Source: Phenylobacterium deserti (GTDB lineage Bacteria > Pseudomonadota > Alphaproteobacteria > Caulobacterales > Caulobacteraceae). Taken from it: a stretch of DNA of 37,935 nucleotides. Numbering within the stretch: position 1 is the stretch's first letter; each line of letters begins with the position of its first letter. Shown one piece after another: positions 9,860 to 18,871 of this stretch. Both the position numbers and the translations under genes were made by a program. The stretch covers positions 1 to 37,935 of the forward strand of contig CALQQB010000044.1 of NCBI GenBank assembly GCA_943332615.1, written 5' to 3'. The notes beneath the pieces are model-generated. The model was not told the DNA's origin. It saw only the letters and a program-made list of their open reading frames with translations, and did not search any database.

Positions 9860-10863
9860 GCCGCCAGCCTGTGGTCTGGAATTGCCCAAAGGGCGGTGAG
9901 CCCCCGTTCGACCGATTGAGCGTCCTCCAGGCGGCACAAGGCCGCTCTCGCTTCTCTCCGGGCCAGCGGATCGGCTGGCCAGGGGGCGTTTTCGATATAG
10001 GCGGCCAGGTGCTTGCGGAAGATCCGCAGTCCCAGGCGTTCGCCGTAGAATTCGAGACTGTCCCGGAAGTGGTCGAGCGCGATCGCCAGCCGCTGCTCCG
10101 CGTTGGGGACTTCAAAGGGCCGGCCATCCAGCTCGGCTTCGATCTGGGCGGCGATCCAGGGCCTGCCGTAGACGCCGCGCCCAACCATGACGGCATCCGC
10201 GCCCGAGGCGTCGAGCGCCGCCCGGGCGCTCGCGCCGTCCACGATGTCGCCGTTGACGATCACCGGGATGCGCACCGCATCCTTCACGGCCCGAACGGCG
10301 GCCCAGTCGGCCTGCCCCTTGTAGAACTGGCAGCGGGTTCGGCCGTGGACCGTGACAGCCTGCACGCCGATTGCCTCGGCACGTTGGGCCAGTTCGACGG
10401 CATTTCTGGAGGCCTGGTCCCAACCGAGGCGCATCTTCACGGTGATGGGGACCTGCACGGCCTGGACCGCCGCCGCCATCAGCTCGACCGCCAGCTCAGG
10501 CTCGCGCATCAGGGCTGAGCCGCCATGGCCGCCGGTGACTTCCTTGGCGGGGCAGCCGAAGTTGAGGTCGATGACCTGGGCTCCCGCCTCGGCCGCCAGC
10601 CGCGCGCCGGCGGCGATGTGGTCGGGATCGCGGCCGACCAATTGCACGACCATCAGCGGCAGACCTTCGCCCACCGCGGCGCGGCGCAACACATCCGGCC
10701 GGCCCTTGGCGAATTCGGCGCAAGCCACCATCTCGGTGGCGACGTACGGCGCGCCCAGTCGGCTCGCGGCCCGCCGGAATGGCAGGTCGGAAACGCCGGT
10801 CATCGGCGCAATCCAGACCCGTCCCCCGACCATCAACCGGCCCAGTTCGAGCGATTTGCTCAT
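9856..10863 (-). CDS. dusB: tRNA-dihydrouridine synthase DusB
   Basis: About 335 residues. This flavoprotein reduces specific uridines in the tRNA D-loop. The N-terminal TIM barrel shows the family signature [12 protein letters not shown] at about 19-30 and catalytic C104 in [22 protein letters not shown]-binding segments VIVNGDI and [12 protein letters not shown] come later. It leads the ntrBC operon, the classic dusB-ntr (nifR3) arrangement. The ATG at 10863 was preferred over a GTG at 10878 because MSKSLELG is closer to family N-termini, but neither has a strong ribosome site. The 99-nt gap to ispDF must hold divergent promoters; no clear boxes were recognised. Confidence 0.93.
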   Translation of the reverse strand: MSKSLELGRLMVGGRVWIAPMTGVSDLPFRRAASRLGAPYVATEMVACAEFAKGRPDVLRRAAVGEGLPLMVVQLVGRDPDHIAAGARLAAEAGAQVIDLNFGCPAKEVTGGHGGSALMREPELAVELMAAAVQAVQVPITVKMRLGWDQASRNAVELAQRAEAIGVQAVTVHGRTRCQFYKGQADWAAVRAVKDAVRIPVIVNGDIVDGASARAALDASGADAVMVGRGVYGRPWIAAQIEAELDGRPFEVPNAEQRLAIALDHFRDSLEFYGERLGLRIFRKHLAAYIENAPWPADPLARREARAALCRLEDAQSVERGLTALWAIPDHRLAA

Positions 10864-10962
10864 TTTATAGCCAACCACATCGCCGACTTTTTAGGCACAT
10901 GTTGCGGCGCCGTAAAGCTCGAAAGCTGGATCAACACGTCGCAGGCGCCTTAAGACACCGTC

Positions 10963-12108
10963 ATGAGTTTTTCGGCAGTGATCGTGGCGGCGGGCGAAGG
11001 CCTGCGAGCCGGCCCGGGCGAGCCCAAGGCGTGGCGCGCGCTCGCAGGGCGGCCTATCGTTCGCTGGTCGGTGGAAGGCCTGCTGGCCGCTGGCGCGGGC
11101 GAGGTGGTGGTCGTCGTGGCGTCCGACCGACTGGGCAGCGCCGACGACGCGCTGGCGGGCCTGAGCGGTTGGAAAGCCGTCGCCGGCGGCGGGACAAGGG
11201 CCGAATCAGTCCTGGCGGGACTGGCCGCCCTGAGGACTGGGCCGGACCAGGCGGTGCTGATCCATGACGCCGCTCGCCCCTTTGTCGGCAAAGCCCATGT
11301 GGATCGCCTGCTGGCCGCCCTCGACCTGGCGGATGGCGCTATCCCCACCCTGCCCGTGCCCGACACCCTCAAACGCGGCGACGGCGTCGTGGGCGAAACC
11401 GTGTCCCGCGACGGGCTGTGGCGCGCCCAGACGCCTCAGGCGTTCAGGCTCGGCCGGCTCAGGGCCGCCTACGGCGCATGGCCCGCGGGTGAGGAGCCGA
11501 CCGACGACGCCTCGGTCATGGAGCGCGCCGGCGGCCGTGTCGCCATGGTGGCCGGCGACCCGATGCTGATGAAACTCACCTATCCGGAGGATTTCATGCT
11601 GGCCGAGCAGTTGTCCGCAGGTCGAAGGATCGTGCGCATGGGCCAGGGGATCGACGCCCACCGGTTCGGCCCCGGCGACGCGGTCTGGCTGGGCGGCGTC
11701 CGCATCCCGCACGACATGGGCCTGATCGGCCACTCCGACGCCGACTGCGGCCTGCACGCCCTGACCGACGCCGTGCTTGGCGCGATCGCCGACGGGGATA
11801 TCGGCGAGCACTTCCCCCCGTCCGACCCACAGTGGAAGGGCGTCTCGTCCGACCGGTTCCTGCTGCATGCGGTCAGCCGGGTCGCCGCCAAGGGCGGCCG
11901 CATCCTCAACGCCGACCTGACCTTGATCTGCGAACGGCCGAAAATCCGTCCCCATCGCGACGCCATGCGCGCCCGGATCGCTGAACTGCTGGGCCTGCCA
12001 ATCGACCGGATGTCGGTGAAGGCCACCACGACCGAGGGCATGGGTTTCACCGGCCGCGAGGAAGGCCTGATGGCCCAGGCCGTGGTGGCGGTGGAAACGC
12101 CGTTCTAG
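10963..12108 (+). CDS. ispDF: Bifunctional IspD/IspF (isoprenoid MEP pathway)
   Basis: The 381-residue fusion carries two non-consecutive steps of the MEP pathway. Residues 1 to about 222 are IspD, which couples MEP to CTP: AAGEGLRAG with K22 in GEPKAW, and LIHDAARPF at 99-107. Residues from about 224 are IspF, which cyclises CDP-ME 2-phosphate: metal ligands D231 and H233 in GQGIDAHRF, then GHSDADCGLHALTDA and the trimer motif KATTTEGMGFTGR. The fusion is common in alphaproteobacteria. The IspD glycine-rich loop lacks the usual basic residue spacing but is recognisable. The gene is divergent from dusB and convergent with a kinase-like gene. Confidence 0.96.
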   Translation: MSFSAVIVAAGEGLRAGPGEPKAWRALAGRPIVRWSVEGLLAAGAGEVVVVVASDRLGSADDALAGLSGWKAVAGGGTRAESVLAGLAALRTGPDQAVLIHDAARPFVGKAHVDRLLAALDLADGAIPTLPVPDTLKRGDGVVGETVSRDGLWRAQTPQAFRLGRLRAAYGAWPAGEEPTDDASVMERAGGRVAMVAGDPMLMKLTYPEDFMLAEQLSAGRRIVRMGQGIDAHRFGPGDAVWLGGVRIPHDMGLIGHSDADCGLHALTDAVLGAIADGDIGEHFPPSDPQWKGVSSDRFLLHAVSRVAAKGGRILNADLTLICERPKIRPHRDAMRARIAELLGLPIDRMSVKATTTEGMGFTGREEGLMAQAVVAVETPF

Positions 12109-12210
12109 TGGATAGACTCTGACGCTTGGCGCCCACGCGGCCATGGAACGGCAGGACCGTGGATTGCGATCGCCGCATCGCCATGAGCGGACATTTCCAA
12201 CGGTTAGGGT

Positions 12211-12222
12211 GGGGGGGGGGGG
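12211..12222. repeat. Homopolymeric tract of 12 guanines
   Basis: An uninterrupted run of twelve G on the plus strand lies in the 133-nt gap between the convergent ispDF and phosphotransferase-like genes. Such tracts are prone to slipped-strand mispairing. It is outside both reading frames and 20 nt beyond the stop of the minus-strand gene, so it would affect a 3' region rather than a protein. It could also be a sequencing-length error. The rest of the gap has only weak dyad symmetry. Confidence 0.85.
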
Positions 12223-12241
12223 AGCGGAAAACCGGTTCCGG

Positions 12242-13069
12242 CTAGGACAGCGTCCGTGGTTCCGGCGCAGCGCCTTCCAGTCCCTCGGCGAGCGGTCTCC
12301 AGAGGGCCTCGTGCGGATGCCCGGCGAACCAGGCGGCATAGAGTGCCGACTGGCAGAAGCTCCAGGCCAGCAGGCGTTCTCGGTCTACTCCGGCGACGCT
12401 CGAAGCCGCGGAAACGCGGGCTATGACCCCCGGCGCGTCGCCTATGCCGCCGTCCACGGCGACATCGACGAACAGCATCATCGCAAATTCAAGGGTGCGA
12501 TCCCCCAGAATACCCTTGGGATCGATGGCGGCCCAGGTTCCATCGGCGCGGCGCATCACATTCCCATGGTGCAGGTCTCCGTGCAGGTGGACCCGAGATG
12601 CGGTCGAGGCGCCGAGCGCCTCGAAGGTCGCCGCCGCCTTGACGAAGACCCCTCCCGCGCTTGCCGCGACCGGGGCGAGCGCCGCGAACCACTGTTCCAT
12701 CGGGATTATGTTGGCGAAGCGCGGTTCGGCAGGCGCCGAATGGATGGCGTCCGCGACATTACGCAGGACGGTGAAGGCAGCTGCGTCACCCTGATCTTTG
12801 GTTAGATCCGCCAGAGCCGTCGGCCCGAAGAGCCGCTCCATCAGGACAGCATCATCCTGGCGCTCGTGGACATGGGCTGCGCCCCGCCCCTGAAGCCAGG
12901 CGAGGAAGGCTGAGCCGGCGACCTCCTGCTCGGCCATCGCGGCTTTTAGCATGAGCAACTGGTCGCCCCGGCGCACCGGCAGGAGTTGGCTCCAGCTGGA
13001 TGCGAAGGGTTCGCCGTCCGGCGTGAGATCCCAGGCTTCGAGCCAGCGCTGAGGGGGTTGGATTTCCAT
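12242..13069 (-). CDS. Aminoglycoside/hydroxyurea-type phosphotransferase (APH(6)-like)
   Basis: About 275 residues with the fold and motifs of the aminoglycoside/hydroxyurea kinase family, which includes streptomycin 6-kinase. The catalytic loop is HLHGDLHHGNVM with D165, and the metal-binding segment AIDPKGILGDRTLEFA has D183. K42 in LLMLKAA may be the ATP-binding lysine. These proteins transfer phosphate from ATP to small hydroxylated substrates. Chromosomal members often have unknown natural substrates, so resistance should not be assumed. The ATG at 13069 starts MEIQPPQRWLEAWDL, which fits the family; an upstream extension to 13162 lacks similarity. The 133-nt gap to the next gene upstream suggests its own promoter. 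Confidence 0.82.
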   Translation of the reverse strand: MEIQPPQRWLEAWDLTPDGEPFASSWSQLLPVRRGDQLLMLKAAMAEQEVAGSAFLAWLQGRGAAHVHERQDDAVLMERLFGPTALADLTKDQGDAAAFTVLRNVADAIHSAPAEPRFANIIPMEQWFAALAPVAASAGGVFVKAAATFEALGASTASRVHLHGDLHHGNVMRRADGTWAAIDPKGILGDRTLEFAMMLFVDVAVDGGIGDAPGVIARVSAASSVAGVDRERLLAWSFCQSALYAAWFAGHPHEALWRPLAEGLEGAAPEPRTLS

Positions 13070-13202
13070 CACCGAAGACTGTCCAGTAGCGCAAAGGTCC
13101 GCAAGGGGTCGATTCTCACCGCTGACCTCCGGCCCCGAACCGTACGTTCGGTCGACAGCCACGCCGCAGGACCGCCGGGACTCAAGTGTTAGATTTTGAC
13201 CA

Positions 13203-15491
13203 CTAGGGCCGCCCGTCTGAATTGATCTTCAGCTTGCTGTAGAGAGCGCCGGCTAGGTTCGTGTAGTCGTCGGTCCAGGGCCGCGCCTTGAACGGGTCGG
13301 CCGTCCGCCACCGGCCGGTGGCCAGGAAGGGCGCCAGCGCCGCGTGGTTGCGCGCCACGATCACCGCGTCCTCCGGTGAGCTCCACATCTTCTCCTCCGC
13401 CGGCGTCGGCCGATAGTTCTGCACCAGCGCCCAGCCGCCGGCGGCGCGCGAGACCGCCTGGGCCGGGTTCATCAGGTCGAGGTTGCGATTGGACAGGTGC
13501 AGGATCAGCACCCCGTCGGGCTTCAGCTTGGTCAGGTAGCCGCGCACGGCCTCGACCGTCAGCAGGTGGGCCGGCACGGCGTCCGAGGAGAAGGCGTCGA
13601 TCAGCAGGATGTCGAACTGGTCGGGCGCCTGCTTTGCGAGCGTCAGCCGCGCGTCACCGATGACATAGTCGATCGGCCCCTTCGCGCACTCAGTCGTGTA
13701 GCTGAAGTTGGCCGGGTCGGTGGCGATTCGCTGCACCAGCGGGTCGATCTCGAAGAAGGTCAGCCGGTCGCCAGCGCGGACATAGGCCGAGACCGAGCCG
13801 GTCCCCAGGCCCACCGCGCCGACCCGCAAGCCCGGGCTCTGGGCCTGCTTTTCGCGGAACACCTGCCCGATCGGCGTGCTCGGCGCGTAATAGACCAGCG
13901 GGCGGCAGCGAAAGGCGGGGCTCTGCGCCTGGGCCCCGTGCAGGGTGGTGCCGTGAGCCAGCATCCGCACCTCGCCGCCGAGGCTCGAGATGGGGGTCTG
14001 CGAGCGCTTCATCACGCCAAAGAAACTGCGCCAGCTCTCCCGCGTGTCGGTGCGGTCCGCGGTAGCCGGCGCCGCGTAGGACAGCATGCCGATGATGGCC
14101 AGATAGAAGATCGCCCGGTCGCGCACGATGAAGGCCGCGATTACCGATAGAGCCAGCAGCGTTTTCATCGCCATGTCGAAGAGCTCAGCTTGGTCGAGGT
14201 CGCCGACCACCGGCGCCGTGTGCAGGTGCGGCGACACGAAAGTCTCGACGACCGGCGTCAGCATGGCCGCCGCGACACCGACGATGAACATCGTCCAGAT
14301 CCAGATCGGCACCCGCCGCAGGTCGCCCCACGGCCTCGCAAGGCAGGCCAGCACCAGGATGATCGGGTACTCGTAGACATCGTTGAAGATCACCGGCGCC
14401 ACAAAGGCGTTGAAGCCTCCGCCGACCACGCCGCCAATCGACAGGCACAGGTAGAACTCCGTCAGCCGGCCCGGCTCCGGTCGCTGCGCGACCAGCCGCT
14501 GGTGGCACATGAGCGCGGTAAGGAAGAACGCCGCCAGGTGGATGAACAACTGCAGGCCGAACAACACCGTCCGGAATGGCAGCAGGGCCACGCAGGCGGC
14601 CAGGGCGGCGGCCTGCAAGGCCAGGGTGATGTCGGCCGGGATCAGGGGCTTGTCCTGGAACGCCACGATGAAGGTCGCCAGGTAGAGCGCCAGCGGCAGC
14701 ACCCACAGGAACGGCGCCGAGGCCACGTCTGTCGTCAGGTAGGCCGTCACCCCCAGCATCAGGCTGGACGGGATCGCCGCCAGAGCGATCCAGGCGGCCC
14801 GCTCGCGCCAGGGCGAAATCGGCGTGGCGGCGCGCGGCGCAGCTGTCGGCGCGGCCGCCTGGGCGCGGGAGACGGTGAACGCCAGCGCCCCGATGATCAG
14901 CACGAACACGCCATACCCCGTGCTCCACCCGTACCGCTGATGGATCAGGGACAGGGTCGGTTCGACGATCAGCGGGTAGGCCAGCAGCGCCAGCAGACTG
15001 CCCAGGTTGCTGGCCGCGTACAGCACATAGGGCTCCTTGCCCTCCGCGGCCCCGATGGTGCGCGCATACCACGCCTGAACCAGCGGTGCGGTGGCCGACA
15101 ACACCGCGAACGGCGCGCCGATCGACAGTCCCAGCACGCTGAGCAGCCACAGGTTCGGATGGTCGGACGACGGGGTCCCGGCCAGGGCGTTTACCCGCAG
15201 CGGCAGCGCCATCGCAGCCAACAGCAGGACGCCGATGTGGACCAGGGCCTGGCCCCGCACCGTGCGGAGTCTCTGCAGAGCGTGGGCGTAGGCGTAGCCG
15301 GCCAGCAGGGCGATCTGGAAGAACGCCATGGAGGTGTTCCAAACCGAGGGGCTGCCTCCCAGCAGGGGCAGCACCAGCTTGGCCACCATCGGCTGGACTA
15401 GAAACACCAGGCTGGCGCTGGCGAACACCGTCACGACGAACAGCGCCGGCGGGACGCTACGGGTCGAAGTCTGTGGGCCGGCGTCGGTCAT
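13203..15491 (-). CDS. Polytopic membrane protein fused to a spermidine-synthase-like domain
   Basis: A 762-residue protein in two parts. The first 480 or so residues hold about a dozen hydrophobic helices, beginning PALFVVTVFASASLVFLVQPM, a region often described as MFS-like. The C-terminal part, from about 555, is a Rossmann methyltransferase-type fold of the spermidine/spermine synthase family, with the nucleotide loop GLGTGSVSAY near 561 and DAFSSDAVPAHLLT at about 632-645. The polyamine-synthase aspartates are not clearly retained, so aminopropyl transfer is doubtful. Members of this fused family are widespread but poorly characterised. The ATG at 15491 has AAGGCG about 10 nt upstream. 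It lies between unrelated genes, with no operon partner visible. Confidence 0.85.
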   Translation of the reverse strand: MTDAGPQTSTRSVPPALFVVTVFASASLVFLVQPMVAKLVLPLLGGSPSVWNTSMAFFQIALLAGYAYAHALQRLRTVRGQALVHIGVLLLAAMALPLRVNALAGTPSSDHPNLWLLSVLGLSIGAPFAVLSATAPLVQAWYARTIGAAEGKEPYVLYAASNLGSLLALLAYPLIVEPTLSLIHQRYGWSTGYGVFVLIIGALAFTVSRAQAAAPTAAPRAATPISPWRERAAWIALAAIPSSLMLGVTAYLTTDVASAPFLWVLPLALYLATFIVAFQDKPLIPADITLALQAAALAACVALLPFRTVLFGLQLFIHLAAFFLTALMCHQRLVAQRPEPGRLTEFYLCLSIGGVVGGGFNAFVAPVIFNDVYEYPIILVLACLARPWGDLRRVPIWIWTMFIVGVAAAMLTPVVETFVSPHLHTAPVVGDLDQAELFDMAMKTLLALSVIAAFIVRDRAIFYLAIIGMLSYAAPATADRTDTRESWRSFFGVMKRSQTPISSLGGEVRMLAHGTTLHGAQAQSPAFRCRPLVYYAPSTPIGQVFREKQAQSPGLRVGAVGLGTGSVSAYVRAGDRLTFFEIDPLVQRIATDPANFSYTTECAKGPIDYVIGDARLTLAKQAPDQFDILLIDAFSSDAVPAHLLTVEAVRGYLTKLKPDGVLILHLSNRNLDLMNPAQAVSRAAGGWALVQNYRPTPAEEKMWSSPEDAVIVARNHAALAPFLATGRWRTADPFKARPWTDDYTNLAGALYSKLKINSDGRP

Positions 15492-15567
15492 GGGTCGAAT
15501 CGCCTTGATCAGAGGGGAGCGCCGATGCTCTGTGGTCCCGTCCCACCGGTAAAGAGACCCTTAGCCC

Positions 15568-16059
15568 ATGTTCAACCTGGAGATCGTCACCCTCGCCCGG
15601 CTGCTGATCGACGAGGCGCGCGAACGCTCGCTCCGGATCGTGACCGCCGAGAGCTGTACTGGGGGGTTGGTGGCGGGCGCGATCTGCTCGATCTCCGGCT
15701 CGTCGGATGTGTTCGAGCGCGGTTTCGTCACCTATTCCAACCGCGCCAAACAGGAGTTGCTGGGGGTGCCCGGCGACCTGATCGCCGACCTGGGCGCGGT
15801 GTCCGAACCCGTGGCGCGGATGATGGCCGAGGGGGCGCTGGAAGCCTCCAACGCCCACCTCGCCGTCTCGATCACCGGCGTGGCCGGCCCGGGCGGCGGC
15901 ACCAAGATGAAGCCGGTCGGCACGGTCCACATCGCCACCGCGCGCACCAACCAGCGGATCGTCCACGAGGAATTCTTCTTCGAGGAGGACACCCGCGAGG
16001 GCGTCCAGCTGGCCGCCGTGCAGGCGGCGCTGCAGATGCTGCGCGACCGGATGGCCTGA
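15568..16059 (+). CDS. pncC: Nicotinamide-nucleotide amidase (CinA C-terminal domain)
   Basis: A 163-residue stand-alone CinA-C domain that deamidates NMN to nicotinate mononucleotide in the pyridine nucleotide salvage cycle. Catalytic S29 is in TAESCTGGLVAG, with Y57 and K61 in GFVTYSNRAKQELLG. The SITGVAGPGGGTKMKPVGTV segment is the other family hallmark. The full CinA N-terminal domain is absent, which is common. The ATG at 15568 gives the usual length. The permease gene starts 4 nt after the stop, so they may be co-transcribed. Confidence 0.93.
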   Translation: MFNLEIVTLARLLIDEARERSLRIVTAESCTGGLVAGAICSISGSSDVFERGFVTYSNRAKQELLGVPGDLIADLGAVSEPVARMMAEGALEASNAHLAVSITGVAGPGGGTKMKPVGTVHIATARTNQRIVHEEFFFEEDTREGVQLAAVQAALQMLRDRMA

Positions 16060-16063
16060 CGCC

Positions 16064-17362
16064 GTGGCCGCCGTCGAGCCGGGCCACCTGCTACGGGTCC
16101 TGCGACGGCGCGACCTGATCGGCATCCTGCTGAACGCCATGATCGGCGCCGGCATGCTGGCGGCGCCCGCCAAGGTGTTCGCCCTGGCCGGCGACTGGAG
16201 CTTCGCCGTCCTGGCGGCGGCGGCGATCGTGCTGATCCCGCTGATTCTCTGCTTCGCCGACCTGGGCAGCCGGTTCTCCGGCACCGGCGGGCCCTATCTG
16301 TATGCGCGGGAAGCCCTGCCCCCGGTGCTGGCCTTCGCCGTGGGTTGGCTCCTGTGGTTCAGCCAGGCACTGTCGGCGGCGACCCTGGCCAATCTGTTCG
16401 TCACCTACCTCGGCGGATTCTTCCCCGTGCTTGAGAGCGGCTGGCCGCGCGTGGCGGTGATCCTGAGCTTGGGCGTCTTCCTGACCATCATCGTCTTGGG
16501 CGGCATCCGCCAGTCCGCGCGGGCCAGCAACCTGCTGGTCACCATCAAGATCGGCTTCGTACTCTGCTTCCTGTTCGCCGGCGTCGCTTTCGTCCAGGCC
16601 GACCATCTCGCGGTGACCAGCCCCAGCCCGGACCCGGTCACCTTCGCCCAGGCGGTGCTGATCTACCTGTTCGCCTATTCCGGATTCGAGCGCGGTGCGG
16701 TCGTCGCCGGCGAGGCGCGAGACCCGCAGCACGATGTACCGCTGGCCCTGGTGATGAGCGTGGTCGCTGTCACCTTCGCCTACGCCGCCGTGATGCTGGT
16801 CTGCGTGGGGGTCCTCGACCACCCGGCGGCGACCGACCGTCCCCTGGCCGAGGCCGGCCGGCAGATGTTCGGCGAGACAGGCGCGATCGCCGTATCGGCC
16901 GGGGCCATCGCGGTGATCACCGGCACGATCCTGGTGATCCTGGTCTCCATGCCGCGGATGATGCTGGCGCTCTCCGAACAGGGCCAGTTGCCGGCTGCGC
17001 TGGGCGCGGTTCACCCGGTCTGGCGGACCCCGCACGTCGCCATCGTGATCGCCGCGGTGCTGTCGTTCGGCTTTGCGCTCTCCAGCACGGTGATCAGCGC
17101 GCTGACCTTCGCCACCGCCACGCGGCTCGTAGGTTACATCCTGTGCTGCATCGCGCTCTTCCGGATCTCACGCAGACCGGAGGCGCCCCAGCCACGCTTC
17201 CGCCTGCGAGCACCGGGAGTGGTTTCACTTGGCACGGCGGCGATCTTCAGCGGCGTCCTGTTGCTGGGCGCGCTGAAGGAATTGCGGGCGTTGCTGGTGG
17301 TCCTCGCCGTCGGTCTCGTCGTCTTCGCGTTGACGCGCTGGCGGGCCAGAGCTCAGCCATAG
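16064..17362 (+). CDS. APC-superfamily amino acid permease
   Basis: A 432-residue protein with about twelve hydrophobic helices. The first carries the APC signature around LIGILLNAMIGAGMLAAPAKVF, where a glycine-rich unwound helix binds the substrate amino group. AYSGFERGAVVAGEARDPQHDVP in the middle matches the helix 6 region and the following loop of APC transporters. The start is a GTG at 16064, four bases after pncC, without a clear ribosome site, so translational coupling is likely. Substrate cannot be assigned. The 3' end overlaps ratA tail to tail by 10 nt. Confidence 0.87.
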   Translation: MAAVEPGHLLRVLRRRDLIGILLNAMIGAGMLAAPAKVFALAGDWSFAVLAAAAIVLIPLILCFADLGSRFSGTGGPYLYAREALPPVLAFAVGWLLWFSQALSAATLANLFVTYLGGFFPVLESGWPRVAVILSLGVFLTIIVLGGIRQSARASNLLVTIKIGFVLCFLFAGVAFVQADHLAVTSPSPDPVTFAQAVLIYLFAYSGFERGAVVAGEARDPQHDVPLALVMSVVAVTFAYAAVMLVCVGVLDHPAATDRPLAEAGRQMFGETGAIAVSAGAIAVITGTILVILVSMPRMMLALSEQGQLPAALGAVHPVWRTPHVAIVIAAVLSFGFALSSTVISALTFATATRLVGYILCCIALFRISRRPEAPQPRFRLRAPGVVSLGTAAIFSGVLLLGALKELRALLVVLAVGLVVFALTRWRARAQP

Positions 17363-17796
17363 AGCGCCTTCGCCCGGTCCTCGAAACAGGTCATCAGCCG
17401 CTCCACCGCAGAGTGGAAGTTGGCCGCCAGGAGGCGGTCCAGCAGGCGCGACTTGAACTGGAAGTCGATGTCGAACTCGACCCGCGTCTGATCGCCCTCG
17501 GCGGTGAAGCGCCAGCGGTTGGCGAGCTTGCGGAACGGTCCCGAGAGCAGCGCCACATCGATCTGGTGGTTCGTCGCGTCCCGGCGCACCCGGGTGGCGA
17601 ACGTTTCCTTCAGGAACGAGAACCCGACCCCGGCCTCCGCGTCGAGCTGGTCGATCCCGTCGCCCACGGTGCGCGCGTTCCAGGTCCGCATCGAGGTGAT
17701 CCAGGGCACGAAGTCCGGATACCGCTCCACGTCGCCGATCAGCGCTGTGAGCTGCTCCGGCGTATAGGGCAGCAGCCGGGTGACGTGGTGTTGCAG
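17353..17796 (-). CDS. RatA/Coq10-type START-domain protein, apparent CTG start
   Basis: This small protein belongs to the polyketide cyclase/START family that includes yeast Coq10 and bacterial RatA. It is thought to bind ubiquinone or similar lipids, and RatA was also described as affecting ribosome subunit association. Conserved parts are DVERYPDFVPW near the N-terminus, FLKETFATRV, and a C-terminal helix NFHSAVERLMTCFEDRAKALYG. A usual start gives only 125 residues from a GTG at 17730 and loses the first strand and helix. The frame continues upstream with QHHVTRLLPYTPEQLTALIG, exactly the missing N-terminus, starting at a CTG (17796) 5 nt after the lipA stop. I therefore extend it to about 147 residues. 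Confidence 0.85.
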   Translation of the reverse strand: MQHHVTRLLPYTPEQLTALIGDVERYPDFVPWITSMRTWNARTVGDGIDQLDAEAGVGFSFLKETFATRVRRDATNHQIDVALLSGPFRKLANRWRFTAEGDQTRVEFDIDFQFKSRLLDRLLAANFHSAVERLMTCFEDRAKALYG

Positions 17797-17801
17797 GGCG
17801 C

Positions 17802-18764
17802 CTACGCCGCCGCGTCGCGCTCGCGCCGCGCCGCCTGCAGCCGGGCGAAATCCTCGCCGGCATGGTGAGACGAACGCGTCAGCGGACTGGCCGACACCAT
17901 CAGGAAGCCCTTCGCCCGGGCGATTTCCTCATAGGCCTTAAACTCATCGGGATGCACAAAGCGGTCGATCGGCGCATGTTTCCGCGTGGGCTGGAGATAC
18001 TGGCCGATGGTGATGAAGTCGACGCCGGCGGAGCGCATGTCGTCCATGACCTGCATCACCTCCTCCTTGGCCTCCCCCAGGCCCACCATGATCCCGCTCT
18101 TGGTGAACTGCTGCGGGTCGCGCTCCTTCACCCGCTCCAGCAGGCGCAGCGAATTGTAGTAGCGCGCACCGGGCCGGATCGAGAGATAGAGTCGCGGCAC
18201 GGTCTCCAGGTTGTGGTTGAACACGTCCGGTCGCGCGTCGATCAGGCTGAACACGTCGGCCACGGGCTTGCGCAGGAAGTCCGGGGTCAGGATCTCGATC
18301 GTCGTTCCCGGCGCCTCCGCGCGGATCGCCCGCACCACGGCGGCGAAGTGCGCCGCCCCGCCGTCGGCCAGATCGTCCCGGTCGACCGAGGTGATTACCA
18401 CGTGCTTCAGGCCCATCTTGGCCACCGCATCGGCGACGCGGGTGGGCTCGGTGGGGTCCAGCGGGTCCGGCTTGCCGGTCGCCACGTTGCAGAAGGCGCA
18501 GGCCCGCGTGCAGGTCTCGCCCATGATCATCATGGTGGCGTGGCTCTTGGACCAGCACTCGCCGATGTTCGGGCAGGCCGCTTCCTCACAGACCGTGACC
18601 AGCCCGTGGCTCTTCACGATCTCGCGGGTGGCGTTGTAGCCGGGCGACCCCGGCGCGCGGACCCGCAGCCACTCCGGCTTGCGCAGGATCGGCGTATCCG
18701 GCCGCGCCTGTTTCTCAGGGTGGCGCGGGCGCGGCTTGTTCACAGTGTCGATGACGACGGCCAT
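17802..18764 (-). CDS. lipA: Lipoyl synthase LipA
   Basis: A 320-residue radical-SAM enzyme that inserts two sulfurs into protein-bound octanoyl groups to make lipoate. The auxiliary cluster cysteines C59, C64 and C70 are in [12 protein letters not shown], the radical-SAM cysteines C85, C89 and C92 in CTRACAFC, and the C-terminal RSSHHAG supplies the serine ligand of the auxiliary cluster. Its targets in this window are the lipoyl domains of PdhB and PdhC, a few kilobases away. It is followed closely by ratA, a common pair in alphaproteobacteria. The ATG at 18764 gives the normal length. Confidence 0.98.
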   Translation of the reverse strand: MAVVIDTVNKPRPRHPEKQARPDTPILRKPEWLRVRAPGSPGYNATREIVKSHGLVTVCEEAACPNIGECWSKSHATMMIMGETCTRACAFCNVATGKPDPLDPTEPTRVADAVAKMGLKHVVITSVDRDDLADGGAAHFAAVVRAIRAEAPGTTIEILTPDFLRKPVADVFSLIDARPDVFNHNLETVPRLYLSIRPGARYYNSLRLLERVKERDPQQFTKSGIMVGLGEAKEEVMQVMDDMRSAGVDFITIGQYLQPTRKHAPIDRFVHPDEFKAYEEIARAKGFLMVSASPLTRSSHHAGEDFARLQAARRERDAAA

Positions 18765-18871
18765 GCCCCTAGATCGTCTCTCGGGGCCTTGGGATCAAGC
18801 CGCCTTTCCTCCCCGCTCCCCGCCGGATAGGCTCGCCCCTGGGGACGAAACAAAAAAGGGAGACGCGGCTC

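Noticed and set aside
10894..10905. GGCACATGTTGC upstream of dusB resembles a sigma-54 promoter.
   Set aside because: The spacing between the GG and GC elements is 8 nt rather than the required 10, so it does not fit the -24/-12 consensus.
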